The notes under the pieces are model-generated. The model had not been told where the DNA came from. It searched no databases and worked only from the letters and a program-made list of their open reading frames with translations. From NCBI GenBank assembly GCA_030704615.1, contig CM060732.1, positions 59,065,053-59,129,052 of the forward strand: a stretch of 64,000 bases of DNA, read 5' to 3'. Positions within the stretch are counted from its first letter, which is position 1, and every line of letters starts with the position of its first letter. Source of the DNA: Takakia lepidozioides. Its lineage: Eukaryota; Streptophyta; Takakiopsida; Takakiales; Takakiaceae. Positions 43,041-55,905 of this stretch are shown here, piece by piece. Position numbers and translations under genes: made by a program.

Positions 43041-46000
43041 GAAGCAAGTAGTGCCTCCATATCTTCAGTGCGTGAATCATAGCCAAAAGTTCTTTTTCAT
43101 GAACAGGATAATTCTGTTTAGCTGGACTGAGCTTTCTGGACTCATAGGCAATAACCTGACAACTTTGCATCAATACTGCTCCAATAGCGAGGTCACTCGC
43201 ATCAGTGCAAAGCACTATCTCATTCTTGGTAGGATCAATTAGCTTCAAGACTGGAGCGTGAGTCAATGCAAACTTTAGCTTGTCAAAGCTAACATCACAA
43301 TCTGGAGTCCAAGCTTCATTCCAATCTTTAGAAGTGGAGTTCTTTAGTAGATCAGTCATCGGGGTTGCAATGCGAGAGAATGATTTGACAAACTTTTGCA
43401 GAAAGCTAGCAAACCCAACAAAGCTTCTGACTTCTGTTTTATCTGTGGGTTTGGGCCATTCGGCCACAGCCTGAATCTTCTTTGAATCAATGGACACCCC
43501 CATCCTTTGAGATATGAAATCCCAAATAGTCCATATGATCTACAAAGAACTCACATTTACGTTTCTTTGCAAACAGATGATTCTGCCTTAAGATATCCAA
43601 GACCATTCTCAAATGTTGTTCATGCTCTTCTTCTATTTTAGAAATATCAGGATGTCATCCATAAAGACAAGAACCATCTTGCCAAGGTATTTTCAAAACA
43701 GAGAGTTCATCAAGTGCATGAACGTAGCTGGAGCATTGGTAAGTCCAAATGACATTACCGCATATTCATAATGGCCAAAGCGTGATCGGAATCCAGTATT
43801 AGGAATATCTGCATCCTTTAATTCGTATCTGGTGGTAACCTGATAGCAGATCAAGTTTGGAAAAGACCTTACTCGCATATAGGTGATCAAAGATATCATC
43901 AATGCGTGGAAGTGGGTATTTATTCTTGATTGTCATTTTATTTATTCACCTATAGTCCACACACAGTCTTAACCCACCATCTTTTTTCTTTCTGAACATG
44001 ACTGGAGCGCCCCAAGGGGATTTGCTAGCCCGAATATACCCCTTCTCAAGTAAGTCACTCAATTGTTTTTCAAGTTCTTCAGTTTCTGCAATTGAGTGCC
44101 GATAGAGTGCTCGTGCAAATGGTATTGAATCGGCCACCAATTCGATGGCATGATCAATATCACGTACAGGAGGCATTCCAGGGATTTCCTCAGGAAACAT
44201 ATCCCGATAATCATTCAGAATTGCTTCTGTTCTGACATGTACTCATGTACTTTTAATATCTAATCCAGACAGACTTTCATGCACGCTCAGGGCAAAAATC
44301 TGACCACTTCCCTTATGCGCACACCTTTTCATCTGAACAGCAGACATCAGAGGAACATTGGGGAGGGCTCGAGTACCTTTTAATTCAAAGGTTTTGCCAA
44401 AGGGCAAGGTACCGCTCACCAACCCACGTTTGCAAGCCACCATCGCATCCACAGTGTCAAGCCATTGCATCCCCAAAATGCAGTCGTAGCAAGCGCCGTT
44501 CCAGACTTCAAAATTTGCCTTCGTGTGCACCCCTTGCATGACAACTGGCACAGCTGAAAGATGTTGTTGTGTGGTCTCCACCCCACCATTTGGTAGCATA
44601 ATCTGAGATGGCTGCACCTCCTCCTGAGACAATCCCAACTTGTCTGCAAAGGACTTTGACAACATGTTATGGGTGCTGCTAGTGTCAATCAACAACATTG
44701 TTGTTTTCCCCGCCAACTGTCCCTGAACTCGAATAACATTGTGGTTGTAGGCCACTACACCATCGACAACTGCAGCTGACACCCTCATATTGGGACCCTT
44801 TCCAGTGGCCGATCCTAAACAATTTCCGAGGTCTGTAATGGTTACGGTTCTTCCACTACCAAGGCTGTAGTCTGTCGGAATTGGCGTTCAGGACAATCTG
44901 CTGACCGATGGCCGAGCTTGTGACAATTGAAACAGAGCCCCTTCCTAAGATGTTCTTCCTGTTCCCTGGGACTTAGGCGCGGTGGATTTCCAATAGTTGG
45001 TTTCTGTCGTCTCTGATTGTCGTTGTTCTTGTAGGGTTTGAACCTCTTCCAATTTCCCTTCCTTGCTGGGGTGATCTTGGGAGAAAATGTCATCTTCTCC
45101 TTATTTTCCCCTGCACGAGCCGAGTATGCCACTCGCTGTGCCTTGATTTCACATTCAAAATTGCAAGCCAATCTATAGGCTTCAACCTTAGTGCGGGGAT
45201 TGTGGGCTTTGACCTTATATTTCAAAGAGTCATTTAGGCCATCCACAAAAAAATCCACCCTGTCATCTTCACTGAGAGTTGGAAAATAGCTGGCATGCAT
45301 TTCAAATTTGGTCTTGAACTCCACCACATTAGAACTTTCATGTTTCAGGGTGAAGAGTTCAACCTTCATCTTATGAGCGTAATCTCCAAGGAGATAGTGG
45401 GCCAGAAACACTGATCGAAACTTCTCCCAAGTATCAATTGGGGGTTTGCCATGTTCACGGGGTTCCTTTTTGTGACAAGACCACCACAATTTTGCTGCAT
45501 CCCGAAGTTGTAGGGTTGTCGTTCTAATTTTTTCTTCTTCAGGATAATCCTCTTCAAAGAATTCCTCGAGTGTTTCTAGGAACGACAAAATCTCTTCTGG
45601 CTTGGCAGAAGTCTTACCCACAACGGCAGCTTCACCATTCGTTTGATCTCGCGAGTTACATCTTTGTTTCTCTTGGCTCTGAACTCCAAGGAGCTAGCGT
45701 CGAATTGTGATTCGGCCTAGATTTGCAATTCGTCATGTGAAGCCCCTAAGGTTCTTTTCGCACTCGATTTCTCTTTTGCTGGTTGAAGTTTCTGGACTTC
45801 AGATCGAATGAGTGCACCTAGGGCTTCTATCTGTGCATTTCAGAAAAGCTAACCTTGGCGATCTTCCTTACGCCGAGAGTTACGAGCATCTGAAGGGTTC
45901 CATCTCTTCTGAGTTGTCGTACGAGTTGCGCCGCACGTTACTCTCCGATCCTGGCAACGGGAGCTTGCTCATAAATCCAAACGTTCTTTTTTTCTGCCCT

Positions 46001-46527
46001 AATCGTACACAGGCTCTGATACCACTTAAAACAACCCTGAGTTTTGACAGGAATCACTCTGAACAGTCTTTTTACAGTTCAGGTCTTGATGGAACCATAA
46101 TCACAAGATCTACACAGCCCTTTTGAAAAAAAGGTGAACCATAGTCCCTGTCCTATAAAAGCCAGTGACTATTTCAAGATTAACCAACTCTAATATGCAC
46201 AGCACCGGTTATCACACCCGGTCCACCCAGCCGCCACACCGTGCCTAACTCATGCATCAGTTCTATCAGATCCTAGTGTCCTCCAAGCCACCATCCTCAA
46301 TCATTTTCTCCTCTCCTCGTGTCTGCCAGAACCGCCGCTCTTTCTTCGTGTATAGGTGACCTTCACCACCTATTGACCTCCTTGGCAAGTGATCAGTACT
46401 CAAAGCTGGCAGTTGTCTCTCCAAACCTTCACGTGACACTGCTCCAGCTTTCCCCCACCTGCCATTCACACCGCCCCATGGCCTTTTCCACCCAGAAGTC
46501 ATTCAGACTTGTTACCTAGAGGGCCAT
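43041..46527 (-). mobile_element. Ty3 chromovirus C', truncated left-arm copy
   Basis: Minus-strand copy of element C. The 5' LTR is at about 46027-46527 and the primer-binding site (rc of TGGTATCAGAGC) lies just left of it. Gag is 45621-44842 with intact CFNCHKLGHRSADC knuckle, protease 44788-44243 (LLIDTSSTHNML), reverse transcriptase 44200-43640, and RNase H to 43041, where it is cut at WRHYLL. It has the same two nonsense codons in reverse transcriptase as element C (after CVDYR and after MNSLF) and the same insertion site, so both derive from one insertion. Confidence 0.9.
44842..45621 (-). CDS. Element C' gag
   Basis: Open frame of 259 residues: Retrotrans_gag core (FFEEDYPEEEKIRTTTLQLR, AKLWWSCHKKEP, FRSVFLAHYLLGDYAHKM, VDFFVDGLNDSLKYKV), basic linker, and CCHC knuckle CFNCHKLGHRSADC. 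It is less damaged than the right-arm copy, which has a frameshift before the knuckle. The upstream part of gag is separated by a stop. Confidence 0.8.
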   Translation of the reverse strand: MGKTSAKPEEILSFLETLEEFFEEDYPEEEKIRTTTLQLRDAAKLWWSCHKKEPREHGKPPIDTWEKFRSVFLAHYLLGDYAHKMKVELFTLKHESSNVVEFKTKFEMHASYFPTLSEDDRVDFFVDGLNDSLKYKVKAHNPRTKVEAYRLACNFECEIKAQRVAYSARAGENKEKMTFSPKITPARKGNWKRFKPYKNNDNQRRQKPTIGNPPRLSPREQEEHLRKGLCFNCHKLGHRSADCPERQFRQTTALVVEEP

Positions 46528-46693
46528 AACATGAACAGTCAGGAAACTGTTGCAGAGCATCTGAGGTGTGCACATACTCCATTGTTTCGTCAAAGTACCG
46601 GTGACCATTAAAGATATATCTCACAGAAGAGCAGTGCTAAGAATGTATGTAGGGGTTGTGGAAAGGCAGTCTAGCTCATTTGAATAATCACAT

Positions 46694-46825
46694 CTCAAGT
46701 AGTCAAGTGTCACCATTTGAATGCACTCTTCATCTTACTGTTTGAGTGCTGATCTGTGGCTCGAGTAGTCAAGTGTCACCATTTAAATGCACTCTTCATC
46801 TTACTGTTTGAGTGCTGATCTGTGG
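46694..46825. repeat. 66-base tandem duplication (left arm)
   Basis: Two units (46694-46759 and 46760-46825) beginning ctcaagtagtc or ctcgagtagtc and ending gctgatctgtgg. The mirror copy is at 55774-55905. Confidence 0.9.
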
Positions 46826-46849
46826 AAGTGGGCAAGCAGCTATTTGTGG

Positions 46850-48122
46850 ATTCAGTAGCATTTTCGTGAGGGCTAGCAACGACACATCCACCTTTGATCC
46901 CTCGACATGATTGAGTGTTGGTGCACTAAGTGTTGGGCATGGAAACCGCCGGGCGGCGCATCGTTGGCAGAGAACGCATATGGGCATTGGGCAGGCTTTC
47001 CAATCGGCGTGTCCTGTGTGGCTATGCTTATGGGTCTGAACCTGCTTGAGGTATGTATTGTACCGCTCACAAATGAAGGCAAATTGGGAAGGTGGAAAGA
47101 GCGACGTGGTGCTGTAGAAGCCTTCGCACCACAACCCCTTGACAATAACTTGAGGTAGCAACAAGCACAGATGTGACCTTGATTGACAAGTGGGGGGCTG
47201 TGGGAAATACCACCAGGAATTTTGTACATCAGATACATTACACTGGAGCAACAAGAGAAACTGAATAAAAATTATGTGTACAAGCTGGAGAGGTAAGATA
47301 CAACTTTTGCTTTCAATACTAATGAGGTCTTTTGGCAAATCAATTGCCATCTTTCTTTGGCAACTTTGATGCGCAAGCTGCTGCAGCTAGCCTTCCCTCA
47401 AGTACGAACTCAGTATCCTTGTTTGCAGTGTCCAACATATTTTTGGTATTCTGCCAGTCTAGGAAGTAGTGCCTGAATTATAGTAAAACAGACCCCAATG
47501 AAAGTTGTATCATGCTCAAAAAGATGTTTCATTTTATTGGCCAGGCAGATTGGAGGAGTTTTGCTCATTGTCAGACCCATTCTTTTTGAACCCCTGTCGT
47601 GCAAGAAACTTCAACCTCTGTGATGGCTTGTAGTGAATGGATAGTTGCCGTGGGCGCCCAGGTCCAGAGCATTTAAGTCTGTATGATGGGGGATAACAGG
47701 GACTGACATAGGGGTACTCTCAAATTACAGGATCCACTTGTGGGGGGAACTCTCCTATTGGCATATGCAACAGGCTATGTAGCACCACTTTTGGTTGCAG
47801 CCTCATTTGCTAGTGCCCTCCAGGTAAGATCTCTCTCTCATACACTTTCTTGCAATGTCAAAAAAATTGGTAAGATATATGTACCGTTCAAAGGAAGTAA
47901 CCTTATTGTGATGTTGCTTCTAATTGATGCTTTGGTATAATATTTGTTGAGTCAACAATCCAATTGGAAGGTGGGTAGATGAAGCTTGATCCCTTCCGTA
48001 TCGCTTAAACTTTTTGGTGTTGTGGATGCAGCGGAGCGCTCTTGTTGGGAGGAGGGTTGTCTTCGTTCTTGACTCGCACCTTTCCAGAAACTTCCATGAG
48101 TATGATGAACATGAACATATAG
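46850..48122 (+). pseudogene. ccdA: Plastid CcdA (cytochrome c biogenesis) gene fragments, left arm
   Basis: Four exon remnants with splice signals still visible. The first, about 46850-47050, reads AENAYGHWAGFPIGV, then MGLNLLEV, and ends before gtatgt. The second, about 47338-47403, reads QLPSFFGNFDAQAAAASLPS and is then lost. The third, 47731-47823, reads [20 protein letters not shown] and ASFASALQ, with clean AG and GTAAG borders. The fourth, 48032-48122, reads GALLLGGGLSSFLTRTFPET. These match successive parts of the plant thylakoid membrane protein CcdA, which passes reducing power into the lumen for cytochrome f/c haem attachment. The segment with the second redox Cys (normally ASPCSTP) is missing, and the first exon is frameshifted. 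It is therefore a pseudogene carried with a tnp2 transposase on the same strand. Confidence 0.8.
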
Positions 48123-48609
48123 AAAGGTGGGTGATCATCATTACAATAGACCCCCAATCGCGCCTATGGAACTGCAAGGGCTCAACTTCCCATATACATC
48201 TGGAGATGAACCGGCCAGTGCACATGTTAGGAATGCTATGCGTGGCATAATTTGTTGGGTGGGATTGGTTGTGAAATGCAGCCCTTTTACCTTGGGAAAA
48301 TAACTGTTGGGAAAATGGCAAGAGGGAAGAGAGGGATTGATTTCCGTGATGTGCGTGTGCGAGAGAGTCTTCTACAGAAGTGATCCTTCAATTTCCATGA
48401 TTTGAGGACCTGTCCCCACCTGTTTATTTCGCTCTCTAATGACTGTATCTATCACATCACAGAAGTCATGTGACCTTAGGTGATGGCTGCTACCCAAACT
48501 GCAAAATTCCTGGGGATGACTGTCCTCTAAGAACGACCTCTGATCCCTTTTATTTGCTGAACAACTAGACCGGCCTTGAATATCTTTGGTCATCATATTG
48601 AGTGATACC

Positions 48610-49400
48610 ATGACAGAAGCTAAAAATGTAGTATGTCGGTGCTCCTACAAGTGCATGCATTTCCCTCCTGGATTTGCATGGGTGCCTGAAAGGACCATGA
48701 GCAATGCTCAAAGACAGGTAAGGTCCATGCGATAGTGAGGAGGCTTCAAAGAGTACCGGAACCATCGTCCACTCCAGTCCAAGATGCTGCACAAGTGCCC
48801 AACAGGCTGGGGCACGTGATTGCAGATGCAGGGGTGCATCGAGAGGTGGTCGAAGAGGGTACGCCTGGAACAAGCTCTGGACAAAAATTTCCATGCTATT
48901 GTGCAAGGTGCAAAGGGGCTTATATGTCAAAGAGGACTATATACAGGCATATGAATTCTGAAGACGTATTCGTGAATGAGTTGGAAGAGGAAGCCCTCAC
49001 AGCACCAATTCTTGACCCTCAAGACAACACATCTTCAGAAGGTGCACATGGCCCTTCTTCTAGTGAGGAACATCCATCTTGCGAATTCGACCTTCAAGGG
49101 AGCATGTCCTCAGGTTCACCTGACCCTTCTTCTAGTGAGGCACCTCCATCTTGTGAAGCTCGAGCTTTAACCCTGGAAGAAGCCCTTACCAACAAAATCG
49201 TAGAGCTTCAGGACAAGTGGGACGAAAGTCACGTACCCCATAATCTGCAAGACTTCATGTTACACGAATTATTTGGCTCATTGCAGGAAGAGCCCAAAGT
49301 TCTCGAAGATGGAAGTGTCGATTACAGTGCCTTATCAACTGGCAGATTGTTGACAATGGTTGGTTCAGAGGGATTCAGGGGGTTTGTACCACCGACTTCA
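48610..49400 (+). pseudogene. tnp2-type (CACTA-like) transposase, N-terminal part, left arm
   Basis: Copy of the right-arm gene start: CRCSYKCMHFPPGFAW, CYCARCKGAYMSKRTIYRHM, then acidic Ser-rich repeats (SSSEEHPSCE, SSSEAPPSCEA) and LLTMVGSEGFRGFVPPTS. The CxxC...H cluster at the start is the zinc-finger-like element typical of these transposases. A 12-base loss near 48697 removes part of the WVPERTFYNHEQC stretch. The frame runs into the scaffold gap. Confidence 0.75.
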
Positions 49401-49900
49401 NNNNNNNNNNNNNNNNNNNNNNNNNNNNNNNNNNNNNNNNNNNNNNNNNNNNNNNNNNNNNNNNNNNNNNNNNNNNNNNNNNNNNNNNNNNNNNNNNNNN
49501 NNNNNNNNNNNNNNNNNNNNNNNNNNNNNNNNNNNNNNNNNNNNNNNNNNNNNNNNNNNNNNNNNNNNNNNNNNNNNNNNNNNNNNNNNNNNNNNNNNNN
49601 NNNNNNNNNNNNNNNNNNNNNNNNNNNNNNNNNNNNNNNNNNNNNNNNNNNNNNNNNNNNNNNNNNNNNNNNNNNNNNNNNNNNNNNNNNNNNNNNNNNN
49701 NNNNNNNNNNNNNNNNNNNNNNNNNNNNNNNNNNNNNNNNNNNNNNNNNNNNNNNNNNNNNNNNNNNNNNNNNNNNNNNNNNNNNNNNNNNNNNNNNNNN
49801 NNNNNNNNNNNNNNNNNNNNNNNNNNNNNNNNNNNNNNNNNNNNNNNNNNNNNNNNNNNNNNNNNNNNNNNNNNNNNNNNNNNNNNNNNNNNNNNNNNNN
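49401..49900. other. Assembly gap (500 N)
   Basis: Exactly 500 N, at the inner end of the left repeat arm. The two arms are therefore on different contigs. Confidence 0.99.
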
Positions 49901-51049
49901 TTGTGTGCAGGTTTATAACACTGAAACAAGATTCAAGAATGAAGACAACAGTGACCATTCTGATTTCAGTGACAAACAATCTCTCTCTCTCTCTCTTCAC
50001 TCATTTCTCTTACTAACACCTTTCCATGTTCTGGTTTGAAGTCCAGAGTCTCCATTCCATTTCCAAAAATCTTTTCCTCTATCACATGTCTCCACCATTT
50101 CTCTTCTACCAAGATGCAGTCCTAAATCTACCAAAAGCAATTTCTAAGTTTCAACAAAAAAAGGCCAACAGTCCACAGACTTATCTGTTTTTATCCTCTA
50201 GTGAAGCGGTGGGTCTGCCTGTCAAGGTGGCACCTCGCCATCGCCTGTCAGTAGCCACTTCAACCTTTTCTCCTTGTCTTGATTCCAGTCTTTATCATGC
50301 CATGATGGCTCCTCTTCATCCCTTGGAACATCCTGTGGCTTGCCCACTAAATTGCTCTATGCAATTCCTTCTTACGAATCGACCTGGTCCTATAACAAGA
50401 AGACACAAAAGTAGCTAGAAGCTTGATGACAGAGAACGTGAGATGCCATACAGCCAGCACTCCACATGTTTTATCCCCCCCATTGATTGTGCCCAGACTC
50501 TCTTCCTTGTGCTTCCAGCAGCTGGCCGTTTTCCTTTCTTGCTCATCTGCCCATAACTGTCATCTTCAAGGCAATGGCGGCAGCGGTGGTGCGCCGCTCT
50601 CCTTACATGCTCCTATCTCCTGGAATTGATCATCACTCCGAGAGAGGCGGCACCGCTTCCCTTTACACAGAATACCAAGCAGAGGCACTTAATGCCGCTT
50701 CCTAAACCAAGCAAAATCCCACAGCGTAGGTACAACCTCCCAACAACAGGCTGCCCTGCCAACACCACTGCTTGCAGCAGCTGCTACGAGTCACCCGTCA
50801 TCTTCCTCTTTGTTTTTCTCAACCCGTGATTTTAGGTTAAGCACCAATGATGAAAACGTTCATCGCATGGATGAAAATACGCACTGCCATGACTTAGCCA
50901 TTTTTTCTCCTGGCAAAGCATAAGCTCAGTGTGCCCATGAAATTACCTGCATGCAGGGATACATCCCTCCTGTAGTTGGGATAACGGGCACTCCTATTAT
51001 GTGATGTAGGTCTTAACGGTAAAACAAAGATGTAATGTCACTCCCCTGC
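49901..51049. other. Central unique region, no gene seen
   Basis: Contains a short (CT)n run at about 49980-49995. No coding homology is recognised. It could include the 3' end and terminal sequences of the tnp2-type element. Confidence 0.5.
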
Positions 51050-54000
51050 ATTCACACTACAGTACAACCACCACACAGTCTTCATGCCATGATTCACACA
51101 CTGTTAAATCCTCACCCATCACACGGCGTACATCCATGGGAACTTGAAGGTATTGGTGCACGTGTTTCAATGCTCTCCGATCCAGGAACAATCCATCATG
51201 GTCCAAATGGACTGCCTTGTGAACCGTTGTGAAGCATTTCCTGGCATAGTAATTGGTGTAAGTGACCTCACTGTTCAACTGGTTGGATGAGATGTTCACA
51301 ACCCTAGAAACTTCGTTCTCAAATGAGTAGCACCAAAAAATGTCGTGGCATCCATGCCTTTCCACATCATCCAATAGCTCTCCGCTCCCTATACAAGGGC
51401 ATATCACATATTAGATGACTCGTGCATTCTTCAAGCTCTGAGTTGTCCAACCATACCTTCGACTGTGTGTGTAAAACAACCTTCCAATCTCAGTGAGGAT
51501 CATACCTATCCCACCCAAAATAGAGTCCAATCCCAGATTAAGATGATCCAACACGTGTGGCAAGCACCACATGACGAAGATCTAGTACTCCTCTGCCTTG
51601 TAGAATCCCAATGATTCTATACTCCTCGGCCACCTTGCCCCAAGTCCTGCAGGTCTCATGCATTACAGCTTCTATATCTTTCATCTTCCGATTTTCTTCG
51701 GCATATTTTACCAGCATATGAACGTACTTCTTGAATATACACAACGCCAAGGTGTGCATGACATCGTACGTCAAATCACGAGATACATCGAAGCCGTATA
51801 AATCATACAATCTCCAAAGACATGAATTCCCTGAAATGCCTGCTTCACGAGCAACTTCTTCCTTTCTTCTGCCATCAGGTAGTTTCTGCCATTCTCTCAC
51901 GGAGAGTGCCATGTTTTCCGCAAGCCACATGTCATGTGGGTGTCTCATCTGCAATCTGTTGTCATGGTACTGAGTACTCCACCAAACCCCTGTTGGTAGA
52001 TCTAGCCCGCCACCTGGATGCCATGTAGTGGCGTCAACAACCTGAGTAGCCCCCACTCTTCACTCCACCCACCTTGCACTGAGCAGGGTGGTCACCAGTC
52101 CAAACCATTAGCATGGCCCTCAAGGTAATTGAATCGGCATTGGAAAGGTGCTCGCTAATGAATCCCACAGGATATGAGTAGTGGACTGGGAATCCATCCA
52201 CAAACATACGTTCCAAATCTGTCATCAGAGGCTCCAAGAATGTTGTCAACACGTTGCCATCATCTTGTTGGATTAACTTTTCTGAGCTCGTAGGAATGAA
52301 CATGACAGGCAAAGGATCCATTGTGTTGTCTTTACCAAAATTCTATATCATCACGTCCACAGTCCAGCAGCTCTTGGGACTTGTCTTTGCTGTCGAAAAA
52401 CCATCCCAATGCAGCATCGATCCGAAATTGCGTGGATCAAACAAGATTAAAATTGGACCTGGAAACATTTCAAAGAACCAAAGATACATATTAAATAAGG
52501 ACACACCTACGGCTTGGAAGCAAAGAAATATATATCAATATGAACTGCAAATGACTTACCTTCAACATGCGCCTTGGGACATGAATCTGACTGGCACACT
52601 CCGAGCACGCGAAGGTGTAGTGGTCTGTCTCTGAATCCCAATGTTGAATTACTTCCTTGCACTTTTTAGATGCAGGAAATGTCCTGAACACATAGGAACA
52701 ATTCTTATTGGGACATATTACAGGGGCCTCCCACTCTGCCTCTGGGTTCCAGAAGGCCTGGTATTCACGAAACTTGCTCCCATCAAAATGCTCTTTGATA
52801 TGCTCTGGCGAAAAACTAGAATCTTTTCCCAACCATCTGTCCCTGGCCCTCCACGTACTCAACATCTTTTCACAAATGGTCCTACTTTTGCATAGGCTTG
52901 CTAGCAGCGGTCCAATAGGTATGTAGTCAAAAGCTAGGATGTCTTTCCTCATCTGTGAGCAGATTGGACACCTGTCAGAATATCTTGCGCAGTCCCTTTT
53001 AAATTTCTTTCCAGAAGTAGGCTCACACCTACAAGGCACCATCTCAGAGCCTTCGTATGAATCCTCATCACTAGGTGGCATGAGGTGGGGAGCATGTGGT
53101 GTTTCTGTGTCCCCAGGTTACAAACGCCACCTCTCTCTCACTACCAACCCAACCCTTTATACAAGTGACGAAGTTTTTTCCATGAAGTCGGTGGTACAAA
53201 CCCCCTGAATCCCTCTGAACCAACCATTGTCAACAATCTGCCAGTTGATAAGGCACTGTAATCGACACTTCCATCTTCGAGAACTTTGGGCTCTTCCTGC
53301 AATGAGCCAAATAATTCGTGTAACATGAAGTCTTGCAGATTATGGGGTACGTGACTCTCGTCCCACTTGTCGTGAAGCTCTACGATTTTGTTGGTAAGGG
53401 CTTCTTCCAGGGTTAAAGCTCGAGCTTCACAAGATGGAGGTGCCTTACTAGAAGAAGGGTCAAGTGAACCTGAGGACATGCTCCCTTGAAGGTCGAATTC
53501 GCAAGATGGATGTTCCTCACTAGAAGAAGGGCCATGTGCACCTTCTGAAGATGTGTTGTCTTGAGGGTCAAGAATTGGTGCTGTGAGGGCTTCCTCTTCC
53601 AACTCATTCACGAATACGTCTTCAGAATTCATATGCTTGTATATAGTCCTCTTTGACATATGAGCCCCTTTGCACCTTGCACAATAGCATGGAAATTTTT
53701 GTCCAGAGCTTGTTGCAGGCGTACCCTCTTCAACCACCTCTCGATGCACCCCTGCATCTGCAATCATGTGCCCCAGCCTGTTGGGCACTTGTGCAGCATC
53801 TTGGACTGGAGTGGATGATGGTTCCGGTACTCTTTGAAGCCTCCTCACTATCGCATGGACCTTACCTGTCTTTGAGCATTGCTCATGGTTGTAGAACGTC
53901 CTTTCAGGCACCCATGCAAATCCAGGAGGGAAATGCATGCACTTGTAGGAGCACCGACATACTACATTTTTAGCTTGAGCTTCTGTCATGGTATCACTCA
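51050..54000 (-). pseudogene. tnp2-type (CACTA-like) transposase
   Basis: Minus-strand gene beginning near the ATG at 53989 (MTEAQAKNVVCRCSYKCM). First block to about 53141: CYCARCKGAHMSKRTIYKHM and acidic repeats. Second block 53081-52560: MVPCRCEPTSGKKFKRDCAR, CPICSQMRKDIL, CPNKNCSYVFRTFP and FACSECASQIHVPRRMLK, then a perfect GTAAGT donor. Third block about 52475-52034: MLHWDGFSTAKTSPRSCW, a TAG stop near 52345, MFVDGFPVHYSYP, MVWTGDHPAQCKVGGVKSGG. Fourth block 52056-51538: GISGNSCLWRLYDLYGFD and LTYDVMHTLALCIFKKYV (the D-x-MH box typical of tnp2). Last block 51407-51057: ERHGCHDIFWCYSFENEVSR. Stops and shifts between blocks show a decayed gene. The family mobilises CACTA/EnSpm transposons. 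Confidence 0.7.
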
Positions 54001-54476
54001 ATATGATGACCAAAGATATTCAAGGCCGGTCTAGTTGTTCAGAAAATAAAAGGGATCAGAGGTCGTTCTTAGAGGACAGTCATCCCCAGGAATTTTGCAG
54101 TTTGGGTAGCAGCCATCACCTAAGGTCACATGACTTCTGTGATGTGATAGATACAGTCATTAGAGAGCGAAATAAACAGGTGGGGACAGGTCCTCAAATC
54201 ATGGAAATTGAAGGATCACTTCTGTAGAAGACTCTCTCGCACACGCACATCACGGAAATCAATCCCTCTCTTCCCTCTTGCCATTTTCCCAACAGTTATT
54301 TTCCCAAGGTAAAAGGGCTGCATTTCACAACCAATCCCACCCAACAAATTATGCCACGCATAGCATTCCTAACATGTGCACTGGCCGGTCCATCTCCAGA
54401 TGTATATGGGAAGTTGAGCCCTTGCAGTTCCATGGGTGCGATTGGGGGTCTATTGTAATGATGATCACCCACCTTT

Positions 54477-55750
54477 CTATATGTTCATGTTCATCATACT
54501 CATGGAAGTTTCTGGAAAGGTGCGAGTCAAGAACGAAGACAACCCTCCTCCCAACAAGAGCGCTCCGCTGCATCCACAACACCAAAAAGTTTAAGCGATA
54601 CGGAAGGGATCAAGCTTCATCTACCCACCTTCCAATTGGATTGCTTACTCAACAAATATTATACCAAAGCATTAATTAAAAGCAACATCACAATAAGGTT
54701 ACTTCCTTTGAACGGTACATATATCTTACCAATTTTTTTGACATTGCAAGAAAGTGTATGAGAGAGAGATCTTACCTGGAGGGCACTAGCAAATGAGGCT
54801 GCAACCAAAAGTGGTGCTACATAGCCTGTTGCATATGCCAATAGGAGAGTTCCCCCCACAAGTGGATCCTGTAATTTGAGAGTACCCCTATGTCAGTCCC
54901 TATTATCCCCCATCATACAGACTTAAACGCTCTGGACCTGGGCGCCCAAGGCAACTATCCATTCACTACAAGCCATCACAGAGGTTGAAGTTTCTTGCAC
55001 GACAGGGGTTCAAAAAAAATGGGTCTGACAATGAGCAAAACTCCTCCAATCTGCCTGGCCAATAAAATGAAACATCTTTTTGAGCATGATACAACTTTCA
55101 TTGGGGTCTGTTTTACTATAATTCAGGCACTACTTCCTAGACTGGCAGAATACCAAAAATATGTTGGACACTGCAAACAAGGATACTGAGTTCGTACTTG
55201 AGGGAAGGCTAGCTGCAGCAGCTTGCGCATCAAAGTTGCCAAAGAAACATGGCAGTTGATTTGCCAAAAGACCTCATTAGTATTGAAAGCAAAAGTTGTA
55301 TCTTACCTCTCCAGCTTGTACACATAATTTTTATTCAGTTTCTCTTGTTGCTCCAGTGTAATGTATCTGATGTACAAAATTCCTGGTGGTATTGCCCACA
55401 GCCCCCCACTTGTCAATCAAGGTCACATCTGTGCTTGTTGCTACCTCAAGTTATTGTCAAGGGGTTGTGGTGCGAAGGCTTCTACAGCACCACGTCGCTC
55501 TTTCCACCTTCCCAATTTGCCTTCATTTGTGAGCGGTACAATACATACCTCAAGCAGGTTCAGACCCATAAGCATAGCCACACAGGACACGCCGATTGGA
55601 AAGCCTGCCCAATGCCCATATGCGTTCTCTGCCAACGATGCGCCGCCCGGCGGTTTCCATGCCCAACACTTAGTGCACCAACACTCAATCCTGTCGAGGG
55701 ATCAAAGGTGGATGTGTCGTTGCTAGCCCTCACAAAAATGCTACTGAATC
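54477..55750 (-). pseudogene. ccdA: Plastid CcdA gene fragments, right arm
   Basis: Mirror of the left-arm copy. Remnants are at about 55750-55549, 55264-55199, 54868-54776 (93 bases, same borders) and 54567-54477. The same internal loss is present, so the gene was already broken before duplication. Confidence 0.8.
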
Positions 55751-55773
55751 CACAAATAGCTTCTTGCCCACTT

Positions 55774-55905
55774 CCACAGATCAGCACTCAAACAGTAAGA
55801 TGAAGAGTGCATTTAAATGGTGACACTTGACTACTCGAGCCACAAATCAGCACTCAAACAGTAAGATGAAGAGTGCATTCAAATGGTGACACTTGACTAC
55901 TTGAG
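55774..55905. repeat. 66-base tandem duplication (right arm)
   Basis: Mirror of 46694-46825. Confidence 0.9.

Larger units (their letters stand above)
43041..49400. repeat. Left arm of large inverted repeat
   Basis: The reverse complement of this arm matches 53183-59547 almost throughout with scattered single-base differences and small indels. The outer end is sharp: bases match from 43041 (gaagcaagtagtgcc) and not before it, where the transposase gene lies. The inner end is set by the gap at 49401. Confidence 0.9.

Noticed and set aside
44243-44788. DTSS variant of the protease active site in element C' as a novel protease class
   Set aside because: It occurs in both arms of a dead element with other nonsense changes, so decay is the simpler reading.
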